A stretch of DNA of 64,000 nt, taken from an uncultured Draconibacterium sp. Lineage in GTDB: Bacteria; Bacteroidota; Bacteroidia; Bacteroidales; Prolixibacteraceae. Under the pieces are notes generated by a model that searched no databases, had not been told where the DNA came from, and was given only the letters and a program-made list of their open reading frames with translations. The stretch lies in the NCBI RefSeq assembly GCF_963676815.1, contig NZ_OY781365.1, positions 310,001-374,000 of the forward strand, read 5' to 3'. Shown here one piece after another: positions 28,660 to 39,595 of this stretch. Numbering within the stretch: position 1 is the stretch's first letter; each line of letters begins with the position of its first letter. Position numbers and translations under genes: made by a program.

Positions 28660-30375
28660 TTATTCATAAGGAGCAGCATCCAGATTTGGTGCTTTTCGCA
28701 GTTCACTTCGCGGAACAGGCATCCAATAATTTTTCGGAGCATTAAAACTCCGGGTTTCTATAGGTTCCGGTTTTACGGTATATGTTTTGCTTCCGTCACT
28801 GAACTTCTTAATATCAATACCCAAGAGTGGTTCTTTATAAATATCTTCAGCTTTTTCCCATCTACGAATATCAAACCACCTTTGACCTTCAAACAAAAGT
28901 TCAATCTGTCGTTCGTATTCGTATTCGGCACGAATATCATTACCAGTTGCTGCCGGCATTAATGCACGCTCGCGAACAAGGTTAATGTATGTTAGTGCTG
29001 TAGAATTATCTCCCAGTTCGATTAAACACTCAGCGTAATTTAAATATACTTCTGAAAGTCGCATATAAATCCATGGTGTTGTATTGGCATCGGTTCCATA
29101 ACTATCAAAATCAGGATCGAGAAATTTTTTCAATCCGTACCCGGTTTGGGTCGCATTCCACCATGACGGCCCTTCACGACTGTCTTTTCCTTGCTCTACA
29201 CCCGACTCTCCGGCAACAAAAAATTCTACTTCACGATTGTTATCTCCGTAACCCCACATATCTCCGTCAAGGAAAATATCGGCATGTAAACGTATATCGC
29301 GATCAGACCACGGATACTCAGTTTCAGATCCGGGAATATATTCTGATCCATCAATCATCTGAAATTTAGAAACCAGGTTATGCGATGGCTGCAGTGTTCC
29401 CCATCCTTCGAAACCATTACCAGTTCCGCAAGGTGCTTGATGCAGAAAAACATTATTACTGCCAACAACATATTTAGAGTCATATAGCTTTTCAAAAATA
29501 ATTTCCGGATTTTGTGCATCTAAAAATAAAGCGGCGTATTCGTCTGAGTTAGCAACTTGTTGCAGCGAATAAACATTTAAATCAATTACAGCTTTGTTAG
29601 CTGCGGCTGCTTTTTGCCATTTTGCCTGATCGGGGTAATTTTCGTCGTACAATGGGCTGGCAGCAAACATTAATGTACGCCCTTTTAAGGTGAGTGCCGC
29701 TCCTTTTGTGGCTCGTCCGAAATTATCAGCACTCTCATAGGTAAGCGGCAAAAGTGCAGCTGCCGTATCACAATCAGCAGCAATAAAATCTGCTACCTCC
29801 ACCAACGATGCACGTTCTTCAGTGAATTCTTCAGTTTCCAGCGGATAAACTTTACTTACAATGGGAACTCTTCCATAAAGACTATACAATTGAAAATAGA
29901 AATATGCACGCAAAAAATGGCCTTGGCCAATTAAAGCGTCTTTCCACTCATCATCTCCTGCATTTACTGTTGGTACATCATCTATTTTTTCAAGAAACAA
30001 ATTCACGTCTTTAATGCAACCATAAAAATAATTCCATGGATTCCACATGTCATCCTCCCATCCAAAACTGGAATTATCGGGAGAAAGATAGCCCTGTCGA
30101 ACATTTTCGGTACCATATGTATGCATCTGATAAAGTTCGTACGAAAGGCTCGCAAACCTGGATCCTTTTTCCGCCTCGGCTTTAATCTGAGAATACGATG
30201 TATTCAGGTAGGCTTCTGCCAGCGACAGATCGCCCCATACCGCAGCATCGGTAAATGAATCCACCGGATCGACATCTAAAATCTCGTCGCTACAAGAAAT
30301 TATATTAAGAGATACGAGAAACACAAGTCCGTATATGATATATTTTTTCATTTTCTTATTGTTTGTTTTTATCAT
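28660..30375 (-). CDS. SusD/RagB-family outer-membrane lipoprotein (locus 2)
   Basis: This 571-residue protein has the lipobox SLNIISCSDE and SusD landmarks: GQGHFLRAYFYFQLYSLYGR near 155, RLSEVYLNYAECLIELGD near 430 and QIELLFEGQRWFDIRRWEKA near 490, then MPVPRSELRKAPNLD. An alternative ATG at 30351 (MKKYIIYG) gives a tighter signal peptide and may be the real start. It lies 26-50 bp after the SusC gene. It is of the common SusD type and differs clearly from the locus 1 and locus 3 proteins, whose C-terminal landmarks are unlike these. Confidence 0.95.
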   Translation of the reverse strand: MIKTNNKKMKKYIIYGLVFLVSLNIISCSDEILDVDPVDSFTDAAVWGDLSLAEAYLNTSYSQIKAEAEKGSRFASLSYELYQMHTYGTENVRQGYLSPDNSSFGWEDDMWNPWNYFYGCIKDVNLFLEKIDDVPTVNAGDDEWKDALIGQGHFLRAYFYFQLYSLYGRVPIVSKVYPLETEEFTEERASLVEVADFIAADCDTAAALLPLTYESADNFGRATKGAALTLKGRTLMFAASPLYDENYPDQAKWQKAAAANKAVIDLNVYSLQQVANSDEYAALFLDAQNPEIIFEKLYDSKYVVGSNNVFLHQAPCGTGNGFEGWGTLQPSHNLVSKFQMIDGSEYIPGSETEYPWSDRDIRLHADIFLDGDMWGYGDNNREVEFFVAGESGVEQGKDSREGPSWWNATQTGYGLKKFLDPDFDSYGTDANTTPWIYMRLSEVYLNYAECLIELGDNSTALTYINLVRERALMPAATGNDIRAEYEYERQIELLFEGQRWFDIRRWEKAEDIYKEPLLGIDIKKFSDGSKTYTVKPEPIETRSFNAPKNYWMPVPRSELRKAPNLDAAPYE

Positions 30376-30401
30376 CTGAATGAATTTTTTAACCTCTCAG
30401 C

Positions 30402-33400
30402 TTAGAACGAAAGGTTTATCCCTGTTGTAATCATCCGCTGAATAGGATATGAAGTAATACCGTTAGTTAACTCCGGGTCAAAAATTTTGATTTTATCAAC
30501 TGTAAAAAGGTTATTCCCGTTTACATAAATCCTTAACCTCTCAATTCCTGCTTTTGCTAATAACGATTTTGGAAGCGTATACCCTAACTCAACAGATTTT
30601 AGGCGAAGGAAACCTGCATCGCGCATCCACCAGGTAGAAGAGCGTCCGTTGAAATCGTCGCCATATGTTTGTTTAATAAATGCCCTTGGCCAGCTGGCAC
30701 TTGCATTTTCTTCTGCCGAGTTCGTATCTATCCATCGTCCTTCATAAAAATCAGTCATCATATTCATGGTTGGCTGAACCAGGATTTTAGCTTTTGCCTG
30801 CCCCTGGAAAAAGACGTTTGCGTCAAACCCTTTCCAACTACCGTTTAAAGTAAGCCCATACATAATTTTAGGAGTAGCTGATTGGTTTACCCTAATAGCA
30901 TCGTCGTAGGTTATTTCACCGTCGTCGTTTGTATCCCTATACTTCAGGTCTCCGGGTTTCGCTCCATCAATATGTACCGAATTATCAACTTCTTCCTGTG
31001 TTTGGTAAATTCCCAATGCATCATACAAAACAAGGGCGTCAATCGGGTGGCCGGTAGCACGTTGCCATGCCGGAGTAGATTCGGCCTCATCTATATATAC
31101 CATTTCATTTTCGGCATAAGAAAAGTTACCGGTAAGGTTCCATTTGAAATCCTCGTAGCTGCCCTGGTAGCCGGCAACCAACTCAATACCATTATTTTTT
31201 ACTTTACCTATATTTTCGGCAGGTAAAACCAAGCCGGCATAATCAGGAATTGAAGCATTTCGGGTACGTAAAATATCGCTTCGTTTTGATGAAAAGTAAT
31301 CAACGTCGAGACTAAACTTACCATCAAGGAATTGGGCCGCAAACCCAATATTTGATGTTTTTGCAGTTTCCCAGGTAATATCAGGATTTGCGGTAACCAT
31401 CTCATAAAGACCTTTTTGAACACTTTCGCCAAACATTACACCACTTGAAAAGCCATAGCGGGATAAAAACTGGAATGCAGTAATATTATCGTTACCCATC
31501 ATTCCCCATGAACCTTTCAATTTTAAAAAGTTAACAACCGGTTTTACTGAGCCAAAAAACGATTCCTCAGACATTACCCATCCGGCAGAAAATGCAGGGA
31601 AAAATCCCCAACGTTTGTTCGGAGGGAAGTTCATTGATCCATCGTAACGCATTGTTACTTCGGCAAGGTATTTATCGTTGTAACTGTAATTTACACGCCC
31701 AAAATAGTTCTGACGAGCACTTACTCCTGCGTAACCTCCTGTTCCCCAATCTTCAGGATCGTCGCTACCTGCAAATATTTGCATAATAGCCGTTGAAAGA
31801 TAATTGGTGCGGTATGCAGAAACATTGTTATAGTTGTATTTAAATTGTTCGTAAGCAACAAAAGCGTCAACCTTATGTTTTCCAAACGAATTAATATATC
31901 CCAAACGTGCATTTAACGTTTTACGGTCAGAATTATCGGACCATGAGTTTAAAGAAATGGCACCGGTGGCCGAACGTTGACTAACATATTCATCTGTTGC
32001 AGCATCATATTGGTATAAATCATATGGATGATTAATGTCCTGTCCGTTATTAAACGAATAATCAAGTGCTGCATATCCTTCGGCATACAAGCCTTCTGTA
32101 AGCATATCAAGATCGATATGCAAAAACGGCTTCAGGTTAATAATATTATATTTTTTCTGACTTGTTCCCGGCAGATCAGTAACCATAACAGCAGCATTAT
32201 TGGTCACTCCATCGTAACCTATACGCGGCAAACCGTTTTCGTAATAAGGTGCCGACATAGGGTTGGTAGAAAGAAAAAATCCAAACAAATAGTCGGTTGC
32301 ATAAACTCCGCGTTTCCTGTATTCCTGGCGGCCAAGAACATCCATACTAAATCTGATTTTTTCAGAAAGTTTAGCATCAATGTTAGTAGTAAACTGGTAC
32401 TGACTGTAATCTTGTGCACTATTTTCATAAATTACATCCTGCCACATATACTGGGCCGATGAATAAAACTGCACTTTCTCTGTTCCTCCGCTTATTGATA
32501 CGCTATGTTGGGTTTTTCCTGCCCAGTCTTTTGCAACCGACGACCACCAGTCGGTATTGGCATAATTTATCGGGTCAGAACCATCCTGAAGTTTTTGTAA
32601 TGCATCTTGTGAATAAGTTTCTGAAAGTCCGTGTCCGCGGTCATACTCATTTACATAAGTAGCATACTGAAACGAATTAAGCATTTCAGGAATTCTTGTT
32701 GGCTGAGACAAAGAGTAGTTTCCGGTATAGTTAACAGTGATATCACCTTTTTTACCGCGTTTGGTGGTAACCAGGATAACTCCGTTAGCAGCACGCGCTC
32801 CGTAAATTGCAGCCGATGCATCTTTTAGCACCGAAATTGACTCAATATCATCGGGATTCAAACGAGAAAAGCCCCTATCTGCAATTCCATCAACAATAAT
32901 TAACGGACTATTGTCACCAGTGGTACCTTTTCCCCTAATATATATAGTAGCATTGTCTTCGCCCGGCTCGCCCGACCGAACATTTGCAATAACACCTGCA
33001 GTTTTTCCGGCCAATGTATTGGTTAGGTTAGCAGCCGACACTTTTTTAATTTCATCTCCGCTAACCTGTGAAACAGCACCGGTAATAGTTGCCTTTTTTT
33101 GTTGCCCGTATCCAACAACCACTACTTCATCAAGACCGGTAATATTCTCTGAAAGTACTACATTAAACTCTCTTTTATTTCCAACTTCAATTTCCTGCGT
33201 TTTGTAACCTATAAAACGAAATACAAGAACGGCATTGGCTGAAGAAACATTTAATGAAAATCGTCCATCAATATCAGTTACTACTCCGTTGGTTGTTCCC
33301 TTTTCAACAATATTAGCACCAATCAATGCTAAGCCTGCGTCATCAGTAACCGTACCTTTCACCTGTACATCATTTTGTATAGCATCATTTACAGGCCCAT

Positions 33401-33509
33401 TTCCAAAGGCATTGGCAGGGAAGAAAGAAAATTGCACCAAACACAACATAAAAACTACATAAAAAGCTTTATGCAATACTGTTCGCTTTAGTTTATATAT
33501 ATTAATCAT
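30402..33509 (-). CDS. SusC/RagA-family TonB-dependent transporter (locus 2)
   Basis: This TonB-dependent transporter has about 1035 residues from the ATG at 33509, which begins the signal peptide and is preceded by a purine-rich stretch; an ATG at 33545 would add 12 residues. The order is signal peptide, carboxypeptidase-regulatory-like domain (VKGTVTDDAGLALIGANI), LDEVVVVGYGQQKKATITG, plug (LIIVDGIADRGFSRLNPDDI, KDASAAIYGARAANGVILVT) and barrel ending in MITTGINLSF. It lies 11-47 bp downstream of the DUF1735-like lipoprotein gene. It belongs to a different SusC branch from the locus 1 and 3 transporters, which supports a separate origin of locus 2. Confidence 0.95.
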   Translation of the reverse strand: MINIYKLKRTVLHKAFYVVFMLCLVQFSFFPANAFGNGPVNDAIQNDVQVKGTVTDDAGLALIGANIVEKGTTNGVVTDIDGRFSLNVSSANAVLVFRFIGYKTQEIEVGNKREFNVVLSENITGLDEVVVVGYGQQKKATITGAVSQVSGDEIKKVSAANLTNTLAGKTAGVIANVRSGEPGEDNATIYIRGKGTTGDNSPLIIVDGIADRGFSRLNPDDIESISVLKDASAAIYGARAANGVILVTTKRGKKGDITVNYTGNYSLSQPTRIPEMLNSFQYATYVNEYDRGHGLSETYSQDALQKLQDGSDPINYANTDWWSSVAKDWAGKTQHSVSISGGTEKVQFYSSAQYMWQDVIYENSAQDYSQYQFTTNIDAKLSEKIRFSMDVLGRQEYRKRGVYATDYLFGFFLSTNPMSAPYYENGLPRIGYDGVTNNAAVMVTDLPGTSQKKYNIINLKPFLHIDLDMLTEGLYAEGYAALDYSFNNGQDINHPYDLYQYDAATDEYVSQRSATGAISLNSWSDNSDRKTLNARLGYINSFGKHKVDAFVAYEQFKYNYNNVSAYRTNYLSTAIMQIFAGSDDPEDWGTGGYAGVSARQNYFGRVNYSYNDKYLAEVTMRYDGSMNFPPNKRWGFFPAFSAGWVMSEESFFGSVKPVVNFLKLKGSWGMMGNDNITAFQFLSRYGFSSGVMFGESVQKGLYEMVTANPDITWETAKTSNIGFAAQFLDGKFSLDVDYFSSKRSDILRTRNASIPDYAGLVLPAENIGKVKNNGIELVAGYQGSYEDFKWNLTGNFSYAENEMVYIDEAESTPAWQRATGHPIDALVLYDALGIYQTQEEVDNSVHIDGAKPGDLKYRDTNDDGEITYDDAIRVNQSATPKIMYGLTLNGSWKGFDANVFFQGQAKAKILVQPTMNMMTDFYEGRWIDTNSAEENASASWPRAFIKQTYGDDFNGRSSTWWMRDAGFLRLKSVELGYTLPKSLLAKAGIERLRIYVNGNNLFTVDKIKIFDPELTNGITSYPIQRMITTGINLSF

Positions 33510-33556
33510 TTTTTCTCTTTTAAAATTATTCTTGTTGTATCTCATTACATTCGATG

Positions 33557-35221
33557 TTATTGCAGAGTAAAAGAATAGGTTTCTTTATAGCTTGTTTCAA
33601 ACCAGCTTTCGTAAACAAAACAGTCGATATAAACCTCTCCGGTTACAGTATTAAAATACGACTGGTTCTGGGTTACATTATTAGTACCTCCGGTACTCTC
33701 TATTAATTCAAGGAAAGTGAAAATTTCAATTTTCTTACAGTTTTCCTTGCCTGGCATATCTTCATCGGTTACCGAAAATAACACGGCGTACCAGTCTCCG
33801 TCGCCAGCAAAACCGTATTGTGCCTGAGCAATTGCTGCATCCCAGTTCCCATCCCCGGCTCTTTGACATTCCGAAGCTAACCATATCGTATTCCCGATAT
33901 TTCGAGCACGTTCATTTTTAATAATATCGAGATCATAAGTTCCTACCAACGTCTTGGTTACATCAAGATAAATTACAGAAGAACCTTCAAGCGAGCCCAT
34001 TTCAAAATCGTCAGGGGCAATAACTAAAGGAACCAGATAATGATCTGTAGTACTAAGCGACAAATCAGAAAGGTCTATACTATACTGAATATCTGCCGAC
34101 TTTGTATTTTTACTTATTTTACCGTTGGTAATACTAACAGCTCCGTCAGGCAATGTCTGATAGTTTACTCCACTTAAGGTATTGAATGCTGTAATTAACG
34201 AAGGATCATAATTAAAATTAATAGAAAGATCTGTAGATGCCAGTGTATTAGCTTTTATATTTATTGTTCCGCTTAATGCAGAAATACTTGAAGAAACCGG
34301 CACTGGTTCTGTTTCACTGCCATTTGTGATTGATATTTTAAGATCAGAAATATTTACCACATAATACACTGGTTGGTCTTGCTCAATTACATAATCGGGA
34401 TTAGTAGAATTAAGCAGGCAAGGCAATAAATAAGTGAGCGAATCTGAAAGTCCTAATGCACTAATCTCTCCGGGAATCACAACAAAACCATAGTCGTTTA
34501 CCATTCCGGCAGAAAATGAATAATTGGTTTCCGGCAACAGGGTGTAATCTCCAGAACTCAGTAACTCTGCCTGATCGTCGACAACAACAGAAACAGCAAC
34601 TCCGTTTGCACTTTCGAAGTTTGGTGTTCCTTCAATACTGAATGACTCCTTAATTTCACTTCCCTTTGCAAAATAAAGGTTTATAGGATCTTGCGGCTCA
34701 ACAGTAATTGTAGAAGCCAACATATTTACATGAAGCAGCAAAATGTTTTCGCTTTCATTAAAATCAACCCCCTCTTTTTCAAGAGTGCTTGCTTTTACCG
34801 GAATTACATAGGTTGAAGCTTCTTCAACCGAACCTGCTTTTTCGTAAATCTTTTTAGGGAATAGCGTAATGCCAAAAGTTGTAGTTTTTTCCTTTTCACC
34901 AAATGAGATACTGGCAGGAATAGTATAAAACTCCTCGGGTAAAAGTTTTAGATTAGTACCATTCTCCTGATTATAAACATCAAGCACGCCTACATCAACT
35001 GATAAATCCATTGTAAGCTCTCGTGATATTCCATAAACGCGTTTGTAAACAACATCATACGATTTGGTTTCGTTTAATGAAACCAGACTGACATCGTTAA
35101 ATCCAGGACTAGAAAACCCCGGATTAATCTCAACTAATGGAATTGAATTCATTAGCTCTTCGTTGCAGGCTCCAAACACGAAAACCATAAGCAACAAATA
35201 ATAAATTTTCTTAATTTTCAT
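33557..35221 (-). CDS. DUF1735-like surface-binding lipoprotein, first gene of locus 2
   Basis: This 554-residue lipoprotein (lipobox VFGACNEE) is all beta-rich. Two or three copies of a domain of about 150 residues are visible (about 25-170, 175-295 and 305-425), each with KSYDVVYKRV-like or TDLSINFNYDPSLI-like strands and a TLKLLPEEFYTIPASISF-type segment. This is the pattern of the DUF1735 (BT_3987-like) surface glycan-binding modules of Bacteroidota. The last 130 residues (LVGTYDLDIIKNERARNIG to the end) resemble the C-terminal DUF4361-type domain; both names are from memory. As first gene before SusC-SusD it probably captures substrate on the cell surface. No catalytic motif is seen. Confidence 0.75.
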   Translation of the reverse strand: MKIKKIYYLLLMVFVFGACNEELMNSIPLVEINPGFSSPGFNDVSLVSLNETKSYDVVYKRVYGISRELTMDLSVDVGVLDVYNQENGTNLKLLPEEFYTIPASISFGEKEKTTTFGITLFPKKIYEKAGSVEEASTYVIPVKASTLEKEGVDFNESENILLLHVNMLASTITVEPQDPINLYFAKGSEIKESFSIEGTPNFESANGVAVSVVVDDQAELLSSGDYTLLPETNYSFSAGMVNDYGFVVIPGEISALGLSDSLTYLLPCLLNSTNPDYVIEQDQPVYYVVNISDLKISITNGSETEPVPVSSSISALSGTINIKANTLASTDLSINFNYDPSLITAFNTLSGVNYQTLPDGAVSITNGKISKNTKSADIQYSIDLSDLSLSTTDHYLVPLVIAPDDFEMGSLEGSSVIYLDVTKTLVGTYDLDIIKNERARNIGNTIWLASECQRAGDGNWDAAIAQAQYGFAGDGDWYAVLFSVTDEDMPGKENCKKIEIFTFLELIESTGGTNNVTQNQSYFNTVTGEVYIDCFVYESWFETSYKETYSFTLQ

Positions 35222-35514
35222 AAAATTAATAGATTGATAGATTTAAAAATTTTTAGACTCTATTTCTCCCAGTTACGTGTGTACACCACATATAAGCAAA
35301 GTAGCCGAAATCGCTTCAACACGACCGTAAACCATGTTTAAAAAACTCAAACAAATGTCTAAATGCCACAAAACACACAGACATAAAAACCTAATAAACA
35401 AGGCAATAAACAATTAGCAATAGAAAATTTAGAAATTTAGATACCCAGGCACATCACTTTTTCTTTGAACTGAGTTAAACACAAAAAGAAAGCAAGAGAA
35501 AAGGGAATATTTGG
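35222..35514. other. intergenic region between HTCS2 and the locus 2 operon
   Basis: No gene. CAAATGTC at 35351-35358 (minus strand GACATTTG), about 130 nt upstream of the lipoprotein ATG, resembles the CAAATGT element found upstream of the other loci. Nothing terminator-like is clear after the operon's neighbour HTCS2. Confidence 0.4.
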
Positions 35515-38500
35515 CTACATTCCGAAGTATTCGCGAGGAGACTTTCCATAAACTTCCCTAAATCGTCGGGTGAAATAGGTTGGACTAGAGAAACCTGTTC
35601 GATAAGCTGCTTCAGAGATATTACATTTACCTTCAGCAATTAACATCGCAGCTTGGCGTAAACGAACGTTGCGAATAAATTCAGTAGCGGAGCACCCGGT
35701 CAGATTTTTTAATTTTAAATGCAGCAATGACCTGCTAATTCGCAATTCTTTAACAATAAAAGCAACATCAAGCTCCGTATTATCAATATTTTTTTGTATC
35801 AATTTTGCAATGTCGTTAATAAATTCCCGATCAAGATCAGAACTCCCAACTTCCTCGGGAATCAGATTTAAATCAGATTTAAAACGTTTAACAAGGTTTT
35901 TGCGCGTTGATAAAATATTCTCGATAAGTTTTGTTAATATTTGAGGATAAAATGGTTTTTGTATATAATAGTCGGCACCTGTGTTCAAACCTTCATATTC
36001 GCTTTCTTCTCCACATTTGGCAGTTAAAAGCACAACCGGAATATGCGAAGTACGCAAATCAGCTTTAAGTGTCCGACACAATTCAAAACCATCAATTCCG
36101 GGCATCATCACATCGCTAATAATCAAATCGGGCATTAGCTCATCAAGCTTTTTTAATCCCTCTTCACCATTATTAGCCCGGCATACCGAATAATCGGCCG
36201 ATAAGGTTTCGGAAATAAAATCAAGTAAATCTTCATTATCATCAATTACCAATACCAATGGTTTCCCATCGGGCAAAAGAAAGTTATTCTCCTGAAAAGA
36301 ATCACCCAAATTGAAATCCAACAAACTGGCATCGCGAATAAACTGTGTTTGTTCCATTACAATTTCCTGGGCTTTATAAAATCTTCTCGAAACAGGCAAT
36401 TGAACCAGAAAAGTACTTCCTTCGCCAACATTACTTTCAACATCTATTTTTCCACGATGCAATTCGACCAAACTTTGAACAAAAGCCAAACCGATTCCGG
36501 AACCTACAGAATTCCCGATATTTTTTTCGTCTTTATAAAAACGGTCAAATATTTTTAGTTTCTTATCCGGAGCAATACCTACTCCTGTATCATGTACCTT
36601 TATGTTAAGATACTGGTCTTCTGAATTTTTTTCGTTAACCAGTTTTAAACTAATCTGTATAGTTCCGCCTTTATTCGTAAACTTCAATGCATTTGATATT
36701 AGGTTAATAAGAATGGTTTCGAGTTTTAGCTGGTCAACCCATATCTCCTGATCAAGATCAAATAAATCACACTCAAGCTTAACTCCTTTGTTCTTAGCTG
36801 ATGCGGAAAAAGACTCCTTAATATCGTTTATTAACGAAGTAATATTTTGGCTACATACTTTTAAAGTTTCTTTTCCGCTATCAATCTTTCTGAACTCGAG
36901 TAACTGGTTTATTAATGTCAACAATCGGTGTGCATTATGTTTGATTCCTTTCATTTTCCGAATTGCTCCGGGCGTTAGTCTTTCTTCCTCCAAAATTCGG
37001 CTCAACGGCCCAATAATTAGTGTTAACGGAGTTCGCAGTTCGTGAGAAACATTGGTAAAAAAATCTAATTTGAAATTATTCAACTCTTTTATAGAATCTT
37101 TTTCATGGCGTTCCATTTCCGCCAATGCTTTGGTCTTTTGTATTCTGGTAATGGTTAAATAAAAAATAAGCATTGCCAAAAGAGCTAACAAAAAATAGAT
37201 AAAAAAACCCCACCCAGAAAGCCAAAACGGAGGTTCTATTATTATAGACAAAGTATTTTCGTGTCCAAGCCACTCATTTTTGTCAGTTGTTGCTTTTACA
37301 TGAAACCGGTATGTTCCGGGACTGAGGTTGGTATAAGTTACAAAATCTCTGTTTCCAACATAATTCCAGTCCTTTTCAAAGTTTTCAAGGTAGTAGGCAT
37401 ACTCACATTTTCCTTTGTTTTGAAAATTAAGCCCTGCATACTCTATTGTAAAAACATTCTGTTTGTGTTTTAATCTTATTTCAGGATGAAAATTCAGAGA
37501 TTTTTTCAAGGCTCCTTTTTGGCTCGGAGAAAGCGGTTGATTAAATAGCTGCATTCCGCGGAAAACAACATTCAGTACCTTTCGTTTTGCAAATTCTTCT
37601 TTCTCGTTAAAAGATATCATTCCATTGTTTCCACCAAAATAGATGTTTCCTTTCGAGTCTTTATTTGATGCTCTGAAATTAAACTGGTCGAAAGGGAGGT
37701 CTGAGTCTCTGTCGAAATAATAATATTCTTCGTTATCCGGATTTAGTTTAACCAAACCTTTATCTCCACTAACCCAGAGTGTTCCGTCAGCACTTTCTTC
37801 CAGGCTAAAAATCCATGAAAAAGGAAACCCTGTGCTCTCACTGTATTGTTTTACAGTTTCATCCAAAAAATAATAACACCATAATCCTTCCAGGCAGTCT
37901 CCCACCCACAAGCGGCCTTTCGAATCTTTTTTTACAAAGTTTATATGTTTTAAATTTTTCAGTTTATCAAATACAGTCAGTTTATGTTCTTGCCGATCAA
38001 AATAATATATTCTGGTTAGGCTCGAAAACCATATCCGATTACCATCAGCAAAACAAGATTCAAACTGTGTGCCCAACAGTGTTTCAGGAAAAAACGAAGT
38101 TAGTTTTTTGTTTTTGGTATTATACACGGCAATTCCGGCAGATGTGGTGATGTAAATACTATCTCCCAAATTCAGTAATGAGTATATATTATCTGCCGGC
38201 AAGTCCGGCTCGCTATCTTTATTGATATAGTCGAAACTACCTTTTCTAAGATCCAGAATATTTATACCTCCTGTATAAGTTCCAATCCAGAGCTTATAGC
38301 GTGTTTCAAACATTAAACAGTGTACATTATTAAATGACAAGCCATCTCCTGCACTCAATAACTTAGTTACTTTACCTGTTTCTCTGTCAATTCGGTTTAC
38401 TCCCATGTCTTCTGTAGCAATCCAAATATTGTTCCCATCATCTTCAACAATACTGCTTACCACATTTCCGCCAATGTTATATACACCCTGTCCTGCATGC

Positions 38501-39537
38501 CAAAACTTAAAGAACTCGGTATCATTGCTCCAAAGATTAATACCTCCAAAATAGGTTCCCAACCACATATTACCGTCTCTATCGCAAAAAATATCATAAA
38601 TTGGATTTGTATTTAATCCCTCGGCATTATTATAATTATACTGATAATCACTAAATTTCTCGGTATATGGCGACCATATAGTTAACCCATTTTCGGTCCC
38701 AATCCATATATTCCCGTGGTGGTCTTCTTGTATAGTATGAATAAGATTGTGTAAAAGATGTTTGTCTCCGTTTTGATCTTCTGAGAAATATTGAGTTTTG
38801 CCATTTGTTAAACTTATTCTGTATACACCATTATCAGCTTGCCCAAGCCATACAGAATTATTCTGATCCAGATAAAAAACAGGAATATCATTCCAATTAA
38901 AGTTTTCAGGCAAGTTAAACACGCGCCGATCAGAATTCTGGCAATCAACAACATATAACTTATCATCATTACCAACACCTACTACAATATGGTTTCGCTC
39001 CTTTATTCTAACAATTTTTGCATTATTATCAGGAATAGTAAACCCAAAAACATCTGTTATCCGCTTAAATTTATTCCCTCCGTATGGTAAAAAAAACAAT
39101 CCATCATTTCCTACAGCCCACATACCTCCTTCTGATGGCTGTATTTCAATAATTCCATCAAGAGAATTAAGTACAGGATGTTTTACAAATTTTTCATTCT
39201 TAAAATCAAAAAAATAAAACTCATCTTCAATTGTTTGAGCAATCAATCCTGAATCAGCAACTGTATAAAAATTTTTACACCATAAATCAAAACTACTACC
39301 TGTTTCGTCAATGGCTTTAAAAGTTTTAAAATACTTTCCATCAAAACGACATACAGAACTACGTGTAGCTGCCCAAATAAATCCAAACTGATCCTGGCAG
39401 ATACTTTTTATGTAAGAGGAGGGCAAACCATCTTCAGAAGTGTAATGAATAAAACTCAACTTCCCTCCGTTTGCTGAAACAAAAAATGAAAGAAGGAGAA
39501 AAACAGAGACTAAAAATATTTTAAAATGTTTTTTCAT
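35515..39537 (-). CDS. hybrid two-component system sensor/regulator HTCS2
   Basis: This 1340-residue paralogue of HTCS1 has identical domain order: signal peptide, propeller (DGLPSSYIKSICQDQFGFIW; WIGTENGLTIWSP), Y_Y_Y domain, one membrane segment (WGFFIYFLLALLAMLIFYLT), HisKA (NVSHELRTPLTL), HATPase (NLISNALKFT, GSGIGLAF), receiver (VIDDNEDLLDF, IISDVMMPG) and AraC domain (ISEAAYRTGFSSPTYFTRRF). All catalytic and phosphorylation sites are intact. The first 50 mature residues and the AraC domain are the parts most alike between the two. It should control the locus 2 operon that follows it, or locus 3 that precedes it. Unlike HTCS1, its 3' side has no tandem repeat array. Confidence 0.96.
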   Translation of the reverse strand: MKKHFKIFLVSVFLLLSFFVSANGGKLSFIHYTSEDGLPSSYIKSICQDQFGFIWAATRSSVCRFDGKYFKTFKAIDETGSSFDLWCKNFYTVADSGLIAQTIEDEFYFFDFKNEKFVKHPVLNSLDGIIEIQPSEGGMWAVGNDGLFFLPYGGNKFKRITDVFGFTIPDNNAKIVRIKERNHIVVGVGNDDKLYVVDCQNSDRRVFNLPENFNWNDIPVFYLDQNNSVWLGQADNGVYRISLTNGKTQYFSEDQNGDKHLLHNLIHTIQEDHHGNIWIGTENGLTIWSPYTEKFSDYQYNYNNAEGLNTNPIYDIFCDRDGNMWLGTYFGGINLWSNDTEFFKFWHAGQGVYNIGGNVVSSIVEDDGNNIWIATEDMGVNRIDRETGKVTKLLSAGDGLSFNNVHCLMFETRYKLWIGTYTGGINILDLRKGSFDYINKDSEPDLPADNIYSLLNLGDSIYITTSAGIAVYNTKNKKLTSFFPETLLGTQFESCFADGNRIWFSSLTRIYYFDRQEHKLTVFDKLKNLKHINFVKKDSKGRLWVGDCLEGLWCYYFLDETVKQYSESTGFPFSWIFSLEESADGTLWVSGDKGLVKLNPDNEEYYYFDRDSDLPFDQFNFRASNKDSKGNIYFGGNNGMISFNEKEEFAKRKVLNVVFRGMQLFNQPLSPSQKGALKKSLNFHPEIRLKHKQNVFTIEYAGLNFQNKGKCEYAYYLENFEKDWNYVGNRDFVTYTNLSPGTYRFHVKATTDKNEWLGHENTLSIIIEPPFWLSGWGFFIYFLLALLAMLIFYLTITRIQKTKALAEMERHEKDSIKELNNFKLDFFTNVSHELRTPLTLIIGPLSRILEEERLTPGAIRKMKGIKHNAHRLLTLINQLLEFRKIDSGKETLKVCSQNITSLINDIKESFSASAKNKGVKLECDLFDLDQEIWVDQLKLETILINLISNALKFTNKGGTIQISLKLVNEKNSEDQYLNIKVHDTGVGIAPDKKLKIFDRFYKDEKNIGNSVGSGIGLAFVQSLVELHRGKIDVESNVGEGSTFLVQLPVSRRFYKAQEIVMEQTQFIRDASLLDFNLGDSFQENNFLLPDGKPLVLVIDDNEDLLDFISETLSADYSVCRANNGEEGLKKLDELMPDLIISDVMMPGIDGFELCRTLKADLRTSHIPVVLLTAKCGEESEYEGLNTGADYYIQKPFYPQILTKLIENILSTRKNLVKRFKSDLNLIPEEVGSSDLDREFINDIAKLIQKNIDNTELDVAFIVKELRISRSLLHLKLKNLTGCSATEFIRNVRLRQAAMLIAEGKCNISEAAYRTGFSSPTYFTRRFREVYGKSPREYFGM

Positions 39538-39595
39538 TTAAAAAATTGACATTTCAGCATGCTACAAAAGTAATTTCAGAATACATAACCTCTAT